Shown: in pieces, positions 37,375-47,346 of the stretch
How the letters are laid out: every line of letters begins with the position of its first letter
Numbering within the stretch: the stretch's first letter is position 1
From: Polynucleobacter brandtiae
GTDB taxonomy: Bacteria; Pseudomonadota; Gammaproteobacteria; Burkholderiales; Burkholderiaceae
Direction of reading: 5' to 3'
Assembly: GCF_002797575.1 (NCBI RefSeq)
Contig: NZ_PGTX01000001.1
Location: 248,001-312,000 of the forward strand
Length of the DNA: 64,000 nucleotides
Notes under the pieces: model-generated
What the model was told of the DNA's origin: nothing
The model's database searches: none
The model's input: only the letters and a program-made list of their open reading frames with translations
Program-made: the position numbers and the translations under genes

Positions 37375-38733
37375 TCAGGCGCCCACAATAGCGTCAATTA
37401 TTGCGTCTACAACGCTATCTAGGGAAACGGTCCTTTGCTCACCACTAGTTCGTAGATTCTTGATCTGAACTTCATTCGCTGCTAATTCATCGGGCCCAAT
37501 GATGATCGCATACGTTGCCCCACTCATATCAGCCTTCTTCATTTGTGACTTAAAGCTCGCGATTTGTCCGTCTGGCGGGCAGAACAAAATCACATCAATT
37601 CCAGCGCTACGTAGGCGTTCCGCAACAATTAGGGCCGCCGTTAGGGTTTCTCCACCCTGGTGCAGCACAAACGCATCGCATTGCGCTAGCGGTTCGGGTA
37701 ACGAACCCGATACCTTCATTAGCTCCAATACCCGCTCCATTCCCATCGCCCAGCCACAAGCAGGAGCAGCCTTCCCGCCCATACGCTCGATCAGGGGATC
37801 ATATCGCCCACCCCCAGCAATAGTTCCTTGCGCGCCCAACTCCTCAGTAATCCACTCAAATACAGTGAGGTTGTAATAGTCCAAACCTCGGACTAAACGC
37901 GGATTAATTTTGCAAGGGATATTGTTTGCTTTAAGTAAGGCCTGTACTGCTTCAAAATGCTGGAGAGACTCGGCACCTAAAAAATCAAGTAATTTTGGAG
38001 CCCCTTCGATTAATTCTTGCATCACTGGATTTTTAGAATCCAGAATTCGTAAAGGATTGCTCAGTAAGCGACGTTGGGAATCTTCATCTAGTTGCGTATG
38101 ATTTTTTTCAAAGTAAGAAAGCAAAGCGGTGCGATGTTCAGCGCGCTCATTTGCCTGACCCAGAGAATTAATCTCTAAACGAACGCCGATTAATCCCAGC
38201 TCATCCCAAAGTCTTTGGCCCATGAGAATAATTTCAGCATCAATATCAGGGCCAGCAAATCCCAAAGCCTCAATACCAAATTGATGAAACTGACGATATC
38301 GCCCGCGTTGTGGACGCTCGTGGCGGAACATCGGTCCGGTATACCAAAGTCGCTTAGGGCCTTCGTAAAGCAGATTATTTTCCACGACTGAACGAACAAC
38401 TGCAGCCGTTCCTTCGGGACGCAAGGTCAGCTGCTCACCATTCAAACGATCTTCAAAGGAATACATCTCCTTTTCAACAATATCAGTTACCTCACCAATA
38501 CCCCGTTGAAATACGGCGGTGGCCTCAACAATCGGTGTGCGCAAAAACTCATAGCCATATGCACGCGTTAAGTCACGCAACACATGCTCTAGGTGTGCCC
38601 ATGCCGCAGCATCCGCCGGCAATAAATCATTCATGCCGCGAACGCCATTGATCTTCTGAATCTTCTGGGCTTTTTCAGATTGACGCGTATTTTCGGCTGC
38701 AGGAGTTACTGAATTTTTTTCTTGGTCCGTCAT
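37375..38733 (-). CDS. hisS: Histidine-tRNA ligase
   Basis: A class II synthetase of about 452 residues: motif 2 region [20 protein letters not shown], the histidine-binding [14 protein letters not shown] and [17 protein letters not shown], and a C-terminal anticodon-binding domain. The frame is open to 38811 inside ispG, but the ATG at 38733 (MTDQEKN) is the natural start, lying 50 bp after the ispG stop at 38783. A short low-complexity N-terminal extension (about 25 residues) precedes the conserved [12 protein letters not shown]. Confidence 0.95.
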   Translation of the reverse strand: MTDQEKNSVTPAAENTRQSEKAQKIQKINGVRGMNDLLPADAAAWAHLEHVLRDLTRAYGYEFLRTPIVEATAVFQRGIGEVTDIVEKEMYSFEDRLNGEQLTLRPEGTAAVVRSVVENNLLYEGPKRLWYTGPMFRHERPQRGRYRQFHQFGIEALGFAGPDIDAEIILMGQRLWDELGLIGVRLEINSLGQANERAEHRTALLSYFEKNHTQLDEDSQRRLLSNPLRILDSKNPVMQELIEGAPKLLDFLGAESLQHFEAVQALLKANNIPCKINPRLVRGLDYYNLTVFEWITEELGAQGTIAGGGRYDPLIERMGGKAAPACGWAMGMERVLELMKVSGSLPEPLAQCDAFVLHQGGETLTAALIVAERLRSAGIDVILFCPPDGQIASFKSQMKKADMSGATYAIIIGPDELAANEVQIKNLRTSGEQRTVSLDSVVDAIIDAIVGA

Positions 38734-38782
38734 GATGTGCGCTTCAGGTATTTTTCTTGTTATTTTTATTGGTGTTTTGCTA

Positions 38783-40039
38783 TTATTTTGGTGCGTAATG
38801 CAAGTTGACATATTCTTGTACGATCACCTGAAAATCATGTGCAATGTTATCGCCCCTTAAGGTCTTCACTTTAAGGCCATCTACGAATACGGGAGCGGCT
38901 GGAGTTTCACCAGTACCAGGCAAAGAAATGCCGATATTGGCATGCTTGCTTTCACCGGGTCCATTGACAATACAACCCATCACCGCCACATTCATTGCCT
39001 CAACTCCTGGATGGGTCTTTTTCCATAAGGGCATTTGTTGGCGTAAGAAAGACTGAATATTGGCAGCAAGCTCTTGGAAAGTAGTGCTAGTGGTTCTGCC
39101 GCAACCAGGACAGGCAATCACCATTGGCGTGAAATTACGCAAGCCCATCGTTTGCAAAATCTCTTGAGCCACAATTACTTCATTCTCGCGGGGTGCCCCG
39201 GGGTCTGGCGTTAATGAAACACGAATCGTGTCGCCAATGCCCTCTTGAAGCAAAATCCCCATCGCTGCCGTTGAAGAAACAATTCCTTTGCTGCCCATGC
39301 CAGCTTCTGTTAAACCCAAATGCAATGGGTAGTCAGAGCGACGAGAGAGGTCTCGATACACTGCAACTAAATCCTGCACATTACTCACTTTGCAGGACAA
39401 TATAATTTGATTGGGATTCATACCGTATTCAATAGCCTTTTCGGCAGACTGAAGGGCGGACTGAATCAACGATTCAATCATGACCTCTTGCGCTGTCTTC
39501 GGATTAGCCAAGGCAGCATTACTGTCCATAATGCCTGCCAACAAATCTTGATCCAAACTACCCCAGTTCACACCAATCCGAATCGGCTTGTCATATTTAC
39601 AGGCTGCCTCGATCATTTGGGCAAATTGGGGATCACGCTTAGCGCCCTTGCCCACATTTCCTGGATTAATGCGGTACTTAGATAAGGCCATAGCGCACTC
39701 CGGAAAGTCCGTCAGTAGAGTATGGCCGTTATAATGAAAATCACCAATCAATGGCACCAAAACATCCATCTTGTCTAACTGCTCGCGGATATATGGCACA
39801 GCCGCTGCAGCAGCAGGTGTGTCTACCGTAATGCGTACCATTTCAGAGCCAGCGCGCGCCAACTCTTTTACCTGTATGGCGGTCCCAACAGCATCTGCTG
39901 TGTCGGTATTCGTCATTGACTGAACCCGAACGGGTGCATCGCCACCAACCGTAATCACATTTGTTTTCCATGCAATCGTTGATTGACGAGTTATGCGCTT
40001 AGGGGATGGACCTAGAGGTAGAGGTGCTAACTTAGTCAT
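38783..40039 (-). CDS. ispG: 4-hydroxy-3-methylbut-2-enyl diphosphate synthase
   Basis: A 418-residue GcpE/IspG, the [4Fe-4S] enzyme at the penultimate step of the non-mevalonate isoprenoid pathway. The start has [10 protein letters not shown], and the cluster ligands are in [12 protein letters not shown] and [14 protein letters not shown]. It includes the long-type insertion seen in many proteobacteria. It lies 5 bp after rlmN on the same strand. Confidence 0.96.
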   Translation of the reverse strand: MTKLAPLPLGPSPKRITRQSTIAWKTNVITVGGDAPVRVQSMTNTDTADAVGTAIQVKELARAGSEMVRITVDTPAAAAAVPYIREQLDKMDVLVPLIGDFHYNGHTLLTDFPECAMALSKYRINPGNVGKGAKRDPQFAQMIEAACKYDKPIRIGVNWGSLDQDLLAGIMDSNAALANPKTAQEVMIESLIQSALQSAEKAIEYGMNPNQIILSCKVSNVQDLVAVYRDLSRRSDYPLHLGLTEAGMGSKGIVSSTAAMGILLQEGIGDTIRVSLTPDPGAPRENEVIVAQEILQTMGLRNFTPMVIACPGCGRTTSTTFQELAANIQSFLRQQMPLWKKTHPGVEAMNVAVMGCIVNGPGESKHANIGISLPGTGETPAAPVFVDGLKVKTLRGDNIAHDFQVIVQEYVNLHYAPK

Positions 40040-40044
40040 CTCAT

Positions 40045-41229
40045 TTAGTCATCTAATTTATTGAGCCAATGAATGGGCTGCTCTGACTGAACAATTTCAG
40101 CGTCATGCACAGCGCGCTCACGCACTCTTGTGCGATCTACTACGTCACCTGCCAATTGACCACAGGCAGCAGCGATATCGTCACCGCGCGTTTTACGAAC
40201 TGTGGCTACCATTCCAGCCTCAAGCAAGATGTTAACAAAAGCATGAATCCGCTGGGCTGTTGAGCGTTTCAAGCCAGACTCTGGGAATGGATTGAAGGGA
40301 ATGAGATTGATCTTGCACTTAATGTCTTTAAGCAGACGCACTAGTTCTTTTGCCTGAATATCAGAGTCATTGATCCCATCAAGCATGCAGTATTCAAAGG
40401 TTAAAAAATCTCTAGGCGCAAATGGAAGATAGCGTTCACATGCAGCCAGCAATTCTTTAAGGGGATATTTTTGATTGAGCGGAACAAGCTGATCCCGTAA
40501 CGCATCATTAGGAGCATGCAAAGATACCGCTAAAGCAACTGGGCAATCTTGCGCTAAGCGATCAATCATCGGCACAACGCCAGAGGTGGATACGGTAACA
40601 CGACGTCGTGATAATCCATAAGCACGATCGTCCAGCATTAGCCTTAATGCAGTAATAACATTATCGTAATTGAGTAGAGGCTCACCCATTCCCATCATCA
40701 CAACGTTAGAAATTACGCGGCCCGTATGCTCCCAACCAGGCGTTGGAAATTCCTCTATACGGCGAACTGCATTGGGGTCATTACGCAATAGATGCTCAGC
40801 GAACCACAGCTGGCCAATAATTTCACCGGCTGTAAGGTTACGCGAAAACCCTTGATAGCCCGTTGAGCAAAAGCGGCAATTAACAGCGCATCCCGCTTGC
40901 GAAGAGATGCACAAAGTACCTCGACCATCTTCCGGAATAAATACAGACTCAACGGCATTGCCAGCCCCAACATCAAGCAACCATTTGCGAGTGCCATCTG
41001 TTGCATGCTCATCTTTTAAAACAGGAAGTGAAACAATCTCCGCTTTATCAAGTAAGGTTGTTCTAAAAGTTTTTGCCAGATCACTCATGTCATTAATATT
41101 AGAGACACCGCGTTGGTGTATCCATTGCATGAGTTGCTTCGCCCGAAAGGGCTTTTCATTCAACCCCGCGACATATGCCGCCATTTGGTCGGCATCAAAA
41201 TCTAAGAGATTTACGCGCGGGGAGGTCAA
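40045..41229 (-). CDS. rlmN: Dual-specificity rRNA/tRNA adenine-C2 methyltransferase RlmN
   Basis: A 394-residue radical-SAM enzyme: [11 protein letters not shown] is the CX3CX2C iron-sulfur motif, [12 protein letters not shown] and [10 protein letters not shown] follow, and [16 protein letters not shown] at the end carries the methyl-bearing Cys. It methylates A2503 of 23S rRNA and A37 of some tRNAs. The start codon of the frame is TTG at 41229, without a clear Shine-Dalgarno sequence; an ATG at 41196 is possible but removes conserved-looking residues. Confidence 0.95.
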   Translation of the reverse strand: MTSPRVNLLDFDADQMAAYVAGLNEKPFRAKQLMQWIHQRGVSNINDMSDLAKTFRTTLLDKAEIVSLPVLKDEHATDGTRKWLLDVGAGNAVESVFIPEDGRGTLCISSQAGCAVNCRFCSTGYQGFSRNLTAGEIIGQLWFAEHLLRNDPNAVRRIEEFPTPGWEHTGRVISNVVMMGMGEPLLNYDNVITALRLMLDDRAYGLSRRRVTVSTSGVVPMIDRLAQDCPVALAVSLHAPNDALRDQLVPLNQKYPLKELLAACERYLPFAPRDFLTFEYCMLDGINDSDIQAKELVRLLKDIKCKINLIPFNPFPESGLKRSTAQRIHAFVNILLEAGMVATVRKTRGDDIAAACGQLAGDVVDRTRVRERAVHDAEIVQSEQPIHWLNKLDD

Positions 41230-41266
41230 TACGTCTACTTATCAATCAATTGCTAATCAGCGTCGA

Positions 41267-41692
41267 TTAGCGATTAAACACATTCATGCCAGGGAAAAAG
41301 AAGGCGATTTCCACAGCCGCTGTTTCTGGAGCATCTGAACCATGTACTGCGTTAGCGTCAATACTGTCTGCGAAATCAGCACGGATCGTACCCTTTTCGG
41401 CCTTTTTAGGATCGGTAGCACCCATCAAGTCACGGTTTTTAGCAATTGCGCCTTCACCCTCTAATGCCTGAATCATGACAGGACCAGAAATCATAAAGCT
41501 GACTAAATCCTTAAAGAAAGGACGATCTTTATGGACACCATAGAACTGCTCAGCTTCATTTTGTGACAAGTGCGCCATTCTGGAAGCAATGATCTTCAAA
41601 CCAGCAGATTCAAAACGCTCGTAGATCTTACCAATAACGTTTTTTGCGACAGCATCAGGTTTGATGATAGATAGGGTGCGTTCAATAGCCAT
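41267..41692 (-). CDS. ndk: Nucleoside diphosphate kinase
   Basis: A 141-residue NDK starting at the ATG at 41692 ([15 protein letters not shown]), the usual length; the longer frame to 41776 is an upstream extension. The active-site His lies in [12 protein letters not shown]. It balances nucleoside triphosphate pools by phosphate transfer. It is the first gene of a leftward run ndk-rlmN-ispG-hisS-yfgM-bamB-der. Confidence 0.96.
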   Translation of the reverse strand: MAIERTLSIIKPDAVAKNVIGKIYERFESAGLKIIASRMAHLSQNEAEQFYGVHKDRPFFKDLVSFMISGPVMIQALEGEGAIAKNRDLMGATDPKKAEKGTIRADFADSIDANAVHGSDAPETAAVEIAFFFPGMNVFNR

Positions 41693-41905
41693 GCATAACT
41701 CCAATAGTAATTTCAAAGATTTAAGCTCAATTCGCGGATAGTAGGCTCCAGCTTTAATTATTTCCAGACACCCCACTACGCGCTAGGAATCCAGCGACCC
41801 CTAAATTATACATTGCCTGACCGTATTTACCCTTATCTAGGCAGGGCTAAGCTATTGAATTTACAGGGCATAACCCTTCAATTTGTAGTTCTATTTAAAT
41901 ACAGC

Positions 41906-41932
41906 TTGAAATCACCCTAATTTGTCTATACT
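41906..41932 (+). promoter_or_regulatory. Possible sigma-70 promoter of the BI-1 family gene
   Basis: TTGAAA (41906-41911) and TATACT (41927-41932) are separated by 15 bp, which is short. The -10 box is good. The start would be near 41939, giving a leader of about 48 nt. Confidence 0.45.
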
Positions 41933-41986
41933 TAATTTCATTAACCCCTAGTGGGTTTCAGTCCTTACAACAAAGAAGGAGTCAAT

Positions 41987-42688
41987 ATGAGCGATCTAAA
42001 CTCTTACGGTTTCGGGCAAACCGGCTCGATAAGCACCCCCCAAATACGTAACCGCGTACTGCGTAATACCTATGCACTTTTAGCGCTATCAATGATTCCT
42101 ACTGTCATTGGGGCCTGGCTTGGCGTTGCTTTTGGCCTCAACTTCATGAAAAGTAGCCCTTTTATGGGTTTCATCGTGTTCATGGCGATTGCTTTTGGCT
42201 TTTTCTGGGCAATCGAGAAGAATAAAGAAACTGGTCTAGGCGTTCTTTTGCTCCTAGGCTTCACTTTCTTTATGGGCATCATGATGTCCGGCTTAGTGGG
42301 TTACACCCTCAATAGCTACAGTAATGGAGCCACTCTAATTATGTTGGCCTTTGGTGGCACGGCGGCCATTTTTGGAGTGATGGCAACCATTGCTACGGTC
42401 AGTAAAAGCGACTTTTCTGGCATGGGCAAGTGGCTCATGGTTGGTGTTCTACTCTTGATCGTAGCCTCCCTAGCAAATATCTGGCTACAGTTACCAGCCC
42501 TGATGTTGACAGTAATGGTGTTGGCTATCGGCATCTTCTCTGCCTTTATTTTGGTGGACGTTCAGCGCATTATCAATGGCGGTGAAACCAATTACATCAT
42601 GGCTACCCTAGCTATCTACCTAGATGTGTACAACATCTTTACTAACTTACTCGCATTATTGGGTATCGTTGGAGGCGACCGAGACTAA
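41987..42688 (+). CDS. Bax inhibitor-1/YccA family membrane protein
   Basis: A 233-residue protein with seven hydrophobic helices and the family end signature (LAIYLDVYNIFTNLLALLGIVGGDRD). E. coli relatives are YccA, which restrains FtsH, and YbhL. With hflKC in the same window, an FtsH link is tempting but not shown. The ATG at 41987 has AAGGAG 5 bp ahead; the frame's earlier start at 41951 has no ribosome site. Confidence 0.92.
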   Translation: MSDLNSYGFGQTGSISTPQIRNRVLRNTYALLALSMIPTVIGAWLGVAFGLNFMKSSPFMGFIVFMAIAFGFFWAIEKNKETGLGVLLLLGFTFFMGIMMSGLVGYTLNSYSNGATLIMLAFGGTAAIFGVMATIATVSKSDFSGMGKWLMVGVLLLIVASLANIWLQLPALMLTVMVLAIGIFSAFILVDVQRIINGGETNYIMATLAIYLDVYNIFTNLLALLGIVGGDRD

Positions 42689-42740
42689 ATAGTCTTCCCT
42701 ACCAGTTTTCATTACCAGTTACGCGTAACTCCGCTCTAAC

Positions 42741-42763
42741 AAAAGGCACTTCGGTGCCTTTTT
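42741..42763 (+). terminator. Terminator of the BI-1 family gene
   Basis: AAAAGGCAC, a TTCG tetraloop, GTGCC and a run of five T form a strong intrinsic terminator 53 bp after the stop. It also faces rlmD on the other strand. Confidence 0.9.
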
Positions 42764-42783
42764 GTTTAACTAAATTAACTAAC

Positions 42784-44253
42784 TTAGACCCTATCAAATA
42801 CTGCCATTGATTCTACGTGCGAGGTATGAGGAAACATATTGATGATGCCCGCACTTTTGAGGACATAGCCAGCGTGATGGCACAGAATCTCAGTATCCCT
42901 GGCTAGGGTTTTTGGATTACAAGACACATACACAATGCGCCGAGGAATAAGATCACTCCTTTGCTGATGCAAACTAGCCAATGCTTGGCAAATTTCCATA
43001 GCCCCTTCACGTGGGGGATCCATGAGCCAGCGATCCGCTCTACCCCATGAAGCGATCGTCTCTGCGGTCACCTCAAATAAATTACTTTGCATAAAGCTAG
43101 CTTTCTCTGCTAGGTCGTTATGTATGGCATTTTCTTGCGCTCTGTTTGTTAGGCTCGCCAATCCCTCGATGCCCAAAACGCTCTGTGAGCGTTTTGCCAG
43201 GGGAAGCGTAAAGTTACCAATGCCACAAAATAAATCGAGTACACGATCCGTTGATTTAATTTCTAGCAAACGGATAGCCCTACTGACTAAGGCTCGATTC
43301 ATTAGATGATTGACCTGAGTAAAGTCCGCCGGCTTAAAAGGCATCTCAATCTCAAACTCAGGTAAGCGATAGCAAAGCTTGCCCGTTGAGGGATAGAACG
43401 GCGCAACCGTTTCAATTCCTTTAGTTTGTAACCAGATCCAGACTTGGTGCTGATCTGCAAAATCTCTTAGTAATTGCTCATCCGCCACAGTCAATGGATT
43501 CAGAATACGAAATACGAGCGCTGTCACTGGTTTAGATTTTTGTAAGTCAGTAGAATCCGGTTCAGCGGCCTCACCTACCGCTAATTCAATTTGGGGCATA
43601 CGGTCGACGATCGACAAACCCATTACCAATTTACGTAAGTCGGGCAGTAAGTCGGAGACATGCTTAGGTAGAATCTCGCAAGCCAACATATCGGCAACGT
43701 AACCACTCTTACCCTCATGAAAGCCCACCAAGACGGTGCCTTTTTTGATGGAGCGATTGACCACACTTAATCGCGCACGATGGCGATATTCCCAGGCGGG
43801 ACCACCCATGGGACGCAAAATTTCCTCTGGGGAAACTTTAGCAATATGCTTTAAATCATCCTCAAGCACACGCTGCTTCATTGCAATCTGAGCCCGAATA
43901 TCTAAATGCTGCATAGTGCAGCCACCACATACTCCAAATTCCTTACATTTTGGTGTCGCTCTAAATACTGCCGGTTTTAGTATGTTGAGAACCTTAGCCT
44001 TACTAAAGCGGGCTTTTTCACGGGTCACTACGTAGGTTACCAATTCAGTTGGTAGAGCTCCTTGAATAAAAATTACCTTACCACTTTGACCTTCTGCAAT
44101 TTCTACTTCATTGGGCGCTAGCCTAGCAATGCCTTGCGCATCGAGATCAAGAGATTCAATGCAAATAGGTTCAGTGACCTCAATGTGCACTGGCTTTTCA
44201 CCTCTACGCATTTGATGCAAATCCCAAGAGATATTCTTGCCATTGAACTCCAT
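42784..44253 (-). CDS. rlmD: 23S rRNA (uracil-1939-C5)-methyltransferase RlmD
   Basis: A 489-residue RumA-type enzyme: a TRAM domain (LDAQGIARLAPNEVEIAEGQSGKVIFIQGALP), Fe-S ligands in CKEFGVCGGCTMQH plus an upstream Cys in the later ACEIL, then the methyltransferase domain with VLDLFCGIGNFTLPLA and the catalytic YVSCNPKTLARD. It makes m5U1939 in 23S rRNA. The frame from ATG 44253 overlaps the exonuclease gene by 50 bp; a second ATG at 44211 (MRRGEKP) overlaps by 8 bp and is more likely. No terminator lies between them. Confidence 0.93.
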   Translation of the reverse strand: MEFNGKNISWDLHQMRRGEKPVHIEVTEPICIESLDLDAQGIARLAPNEVEIAEGQSGKVIFIQGALPTELVTYVVTREKARFSKAKVLNILKPAVFRATPKCKEFGVCGGCTMQHLDIRAQIAMKQRVLEDDLKHIAKVSPEEILRPMGGPAWEYRHRARLSVVNRSIKKGTVLVGFHEGKSGYVADMLACEILPKHVSDLLPDLRKLVMGLSIVDRMPQIELAVGEAAEPDSTDLQKSKPVTALVFRILNPLTVADEQLLRDFADQHQVWIWLQTKGIETVAPFYPSTGKLCYRLPEFEIEMPFKPADFTQVNHLMNRALVSRAIRLLEIKSTDRVLDLFCGIGNFTLPLAKRSQSVLGIEGLASLTNRAQENAIHNDLAEKASFMQSNLFEVTAETIASWGRADRWLMDPPREGAMEICQALASLHQQRSDLIPRRIVYVSCNPKTLARDTEILCHHAGYVLKSAGIINMFPHTSHVESMAVFDRV

Positions 44254-45031
44254 TAGGCTCTTTGGAGAGACTATTTAGATAGGTCTTGACGAAAATAATT
44301 TCATTTTCATACTCCGCTAATGAAAAACCACCTCGCAGAAGTTGAAAGCGACAGTACATCAAATAAGTATTGACCACATCTGTTTCACAGTACTGGCGAA
44401 TCTCTTCGATTCTGCCATCTTGGTATGCGGGCCAGACTTGACTACCATCCATTCCCATTTTTCCAGGGAATCCACAGAGTTTAGCCAAACCATCTAATGG
44501 GGCATTGGCGCGTCCATTAAATTTTGCCAATAAATCCATTAGATCTAAGTGGCGCATGTGGTAGCGGCTAATGTAGTTGTTCCACTTAAACTCGCGACTA
44601 TCGTTTTCCTGGCTCTCCCCCATTTCCCAATAGCGTGGCGCTTGAATATGATTTGCTAATGCGCGGTAATGAAGGACTGGCAAATCAAAACCACTGCCAT
44701 TCCAAGAGACTAATTGCGGCGTATACTTTTCGACAAGCTCAAAGAAGGTTTGAATTAATAGCTTTTCATCATCGTCAGGGTTGCCCAAAGTGCCAACTTT
44801 AATTTGGGGGCTACCCTCTTTAGTAGTTCGACGAATGACGCAAGAGATAGCGCAGATGCGCTGTAAATATAGGGGCAGAAAATCACTACCTGTTTTCTCA
44901 AGTCGTTCTGACATAGCTTTACCAGCCACTTCAGCATCTGATAAGGAATCTGGGTAATCGTTGAGGCGACGAAGACCAGCCACATCTGGAATGGTCTCAA
45001 TATCAAATACGAGAACAGTTGCCATTACCAT
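44204..45031 (-). CDS. PolB-like 3'-5' exonuclease
   Basis: A 275-residue protein of the DnaQ-like fold: VLVFDIETIPD (Exo I Asp-Glu), VSWNGSGFDLPVLHYRA (Exo II) and YCETDVVNTYLMYCRFQ (Exo III). It matches the 'predicted exonuclease of the PolB type' family (PF10108). It is single-domain, with no polymerase part. Start is ATG 45031 or the ATG at 45025 (MATVLVFDIE); a GAGG lies ahead of both. Role in repair is plausible, not shown. Confidence 0.85.
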   Translation of the reverse strand: MVMATVLVFDIETIPDVAGLRRLNDYPDSLSDAEVAGKAMSERLEKTGSDFLPLYLQRICAISCVIRRTTKEGSPQIKVGTLGNPDDDEKLLIQTFFELVEKYTPQLVSWNGSGFDLPVLHYRALANHIQAPRYWEMGESQENDSREFKWNNYISRYHMRHLDLMDLLAKFNGRANAPLDGLAKLCGFPGKMGMDGSQVWPAYQDGRIEEIRQYCETDVVNTYLMYCRFQLLRGGFSLAEYENEIIFVKTYLNSLSKEPNGVQWQEYLLGFASNA

Positions 45032-45092
45032 TGCCTCATCAAGTTGATGCGTTGTTATGTATTAGTGAGCTGATGAGCTGAATAAGTATCAG

Positions 45093-45905
45093 CTACTGCA
45101 GGTAAGGCGCAGGATTTACTGGCTTACCATTCACACGCAATTCAAAATGAAGCTTCACTGCATTCGCATCGGTATCGCCCATCTCAGCGATCTTTTGCCC
45201 TTTTTTAACCGCATCGCCCTCCTTCACTAGGAGTGAGCGATTGTGGGCATAAGCAGTTAAATAAGTATTGTCATGTTTAATGATGACTAGATTGCCATAA
45301 CCACGCAAACTATTACCAGCATAAACAACCTTACCCTCAGAGGCAGCGCTAACAGGGTCGCCTAATTTACCGGTAATATCAATGCCTTTTGTTTTATCGT
45401 TAAAGTCGTCTATGACTTTACCTTTTGCCGGCCATGACAAACGAATGCCGGGCTCGGCCACAATATCTTTTGTAGGATCAGACTTGGCAAGGTCGGCCTT
45501 AGCAGAATCTATCTTAGGACTATCACTAGGGATAGTCGGCTTAGTGCCTGGGGTGGCTGGAGTCATTGGTACATTCGATCCACTTGCCCTCATTGCAGAT
45601 TTAGAGCCTGCTGGGGGCTTCACCAGAATCAGATCGCCCACTTCAATCTGATTGGGATTAGCCATATTATTCCATTGAGCCACATCGCGTGGCGCCTGCC
45701 CATTATCTAAGGCGATACGGGCTAGGGTGTCCCCTTTTTTGACGCGGTAATAGCCTGGTGGAATAGTCTCACTAGAGGAGCTGGAACGCTCAACCACTAA
45801 TGCAGGTTTAGCTCGTGGAGTGGTGCAGCCTGCGTTTAGCAGCATGGCTACAATGGAAAATGGGATCAGAAGTAATTTAGTCATGGACTTCAATGGATTG
45901 TTCAT
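45093..45905 (-). CDS. nlpD: NlpD-type lipoprotein, LysM and degenerate M23 domain
   Basis: A 270-residue lipoprotein (lipobox LLNAGCT): LysM domain [21 protein letters not shown] binds peptidoglycan, a Ser/Pro/Lys linker follows, and the end is an M23/LytM domain. Metal ligands of active M23 enzymes are missing: GIDI lacks the preceding His (KGIDI) and the usual HLHFE reads KLHFELR. It is thus probably not an endopeptidase but an activator of a cell-wall amidase, like NlpD and EnvC. It follows pcm with a 4-bp overlap; surE-pcm-nlpD is a conserved order. Confidence 0.88.
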   Translation of the reverse strand: MNNPLKSMTKLLLIPFSIVAMLLNAGCTTPRAKPALVVERSSSSSETIPPGYYRVKKGDTLARIALDNGQAPRDVAQWNNMANPNQIEVGDLILVKPPAGSKSAMRASGSNVPMTPATPGTKPTIPSDSPKIDSAKADLAKSDPTKDIVAEPGIRLSWPAKGKVIDDFNDKTKGIDITGKLGDPVSAASEGKVVYAGNSLRGYGNLVIIKHDNTYLTAYAHNRSLLVKEGDAVKKGQKIAEMGDTDANAVKLHFELRVNGKPVNPAPYLQ

Positions 45906-46570
45906 ACTATCCCCGATTGTAAGGGGACAAAAAAGACCTCATCCAAAACAGTTCTTTGATAACGTTGCGAACTCATGCGCTCAACCATGATTAATTGCTG
46001 TTCTTTTTCATTTTTAGCTACTGGAGCCACTAAACGACCCCCAATAGCCAATTGATCTAAAAGTGCATCTGGAATACCTAAACCAGCTGCGGCCAGAATA
46101 ATTCCATCAAAAGGGGCCGCTTGTGGCAACCCCAAAATGCCATCACCGTAAATCAAGCGGAGATTATTAATTCGAAAAGGCCTTAATTTAGCTCTAGCCA
46201 TATCGTGCAATGCACGAATCCGCTCAATCGAATAAACCTCTTCAGACAGAAGACTCAATACAGCCGCTTGATATCCACAACCGGTGCCAATTTCTAAAAC
46301 CTTTCCCAATTTTTGCCTTGGCTTGTGGAGCAATTCAATCATGCGAGCTACAACAGAGGGCTTTGAAATCGTTTGAGAGTGCCCGATTGGCAGTGCGGTA
46401 TCTTCATATGCTTGAGGGTGCATTCCTGCATCCATAAAAGCATGACGAGGGACAGTAGCAATAGCCTCTAGTGTTTTGGGATGTTTTACTCCAGCCGCCA
46501 ATACTTTGGCGGCCAATGCCTGACGATGTCCGGCTAAACGCTCTGCCGCAGGCTTCAACCGCGATCCCAT
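45902..46570 (-). CDS. pcm: Protein-L-isoaspartate O-methyltransferase
   Basis: A SAM-dependent enzyme repairing isoaspartyl residues in damaged proteins: [51 protein letters not shown] (SAM motif I), [14 protein letters not shown] and FDGIILAA are all present. The frame is open to a GTG at 46642 within surE; I use the ATG at 46570 (MGSRLKP). A TTG at 46558 with a better-placed GGATGGGATCGCGG ahead is another option. It overlaps surE by at least a few bases. Confidence 0.92.
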   Translation of the reverse strand: MGSRLKPAAERLAGHRQALAAKVLAAGVKHPKTLEAIATVPRHAFMDAGMHPQAYEDTALPIGHSQTISKPSVVARMIELLHKPRQKLGKVLEIGTGCGYQAAVLSLLSEEVYSIERIRALHDMARAKLRPFRINNLRLIYGDGILGLPQAAPFDGIILAAAGLGIPDALLDQLAIGGRLVAPVAKNEKEQQLIMVERMSSQRYQRTVLDEVFFVPLQSGIV

Positions 46571-47346
46571 CCATTGGCACGCAATGCGGCTAAACGGGCG
46601 TGGTGCGTTAAGTCTAATTGCATCGGTGTTATCGAGATACACCCCTCGTTGATAGCATGAAAATCGGTGCCTTCAGAGCGATCTTTAGCATCACCTGCAG
46701 CCCCGATCCAGTAAATTTCATCACCTCGGGGACTTTTTTGCACTACCACTGGTTGTGAATGATGGCGATTACCTAAACGCGTAACACGCCAACGACCGAG
46801 ATCGGCATAGGGTCGATTCGGAATGTTGACGTTGAGCAAAGTAGCGGCTCCTTCAGTATGAGTGAGTTTAGACGCAAGCATTTGCGCAACAATATCGTGC
46901 GCAGCTTTAGCGGCATCATCAACTAGATTCCAACCCCTGTCGATTTGTGAAAAAGCCACTCCGGGAACACCAAACATAACGCCCTCGACAGCAGCTGCCA
47001 CAGTACCTGAATACAGAGTATCTTCGCCCATATTTTCACCTTGGTTGATGCCCGAAACAACCAAGTCCGGTTTCTCATCCAGAAAGCCAGTCATCGCAAT
47101 ATGTACGCAATCTGTTGGGGTGCCATTAATAAACAGAAATCCGTCGCGCTCTCCACCGGCCACACGATGTATTGATAAAGGCCTTGATAAGGTCAATGAG
47201 TTAGAAGCGCCGCTATGGTTTTGCTCAGGAGCAATCACCGTTACTCGCCCTAGTGGACGAATCGCGTTTACTAAAGCAAGTAGGCCAGGTGCAAGATAGC
47301 CATCATCATTTGAGATTAGGATGTGGGGCTGATAATCATTGCTCAT
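46555..47346 (-). CDS. surE: 5'/3'-nucleotidase SurE
   Basis: A 263-residue SurE with the metal-binding [35 protein letters not shown] and [22 protein letters not shown]. It dephosphorylates nucleoside monophosphates. The ATG overlaps the RND efflux gene stop (TAATG), so surE-pcm-nlpD is attached to the efflux operon. This attachment is unusual. Confidence 0.95.
   Translation of the reverse strand: MSNDYQPHILISNDDGYLAPGLLALVNAIRPLGRVTVIAPEQNHSGASNSLTLSRPLSIHRVAGGERDGFLFINGTPTDCVHIAMTGFLDEKPDLVVSGINQGENMGEDTLYSGTVAAAVEGVMFGVPGVAFSQIDRGWNLVDDAAKAAHDIVAQMLASKLTHTEGAATLLNVNIPNRPYADLGRWRVTRLGNRHHSQPVVVQKSPRGDEIYWIGAAGDAKDRSEGTDFHAINEGCISITPMQLDLTHHARLAALRANGWDRG

Noticed and set aside
38734..38811. 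N-terminal extension of hisS into ispG
   Set aside because: The ATG at 38733 is outside ispG and gives the normal HisRS length.
41693..41776. N-terminal extension of ndk
   Set aside because: The standard NDK start MAIERTL at 41692 gives the normal length; the extension has no homologous look.
46862..47299. 145-codon plus-strand frame within surE
   Set aside because: Antisense shadow of SurE; composition reflects the complementary codons.
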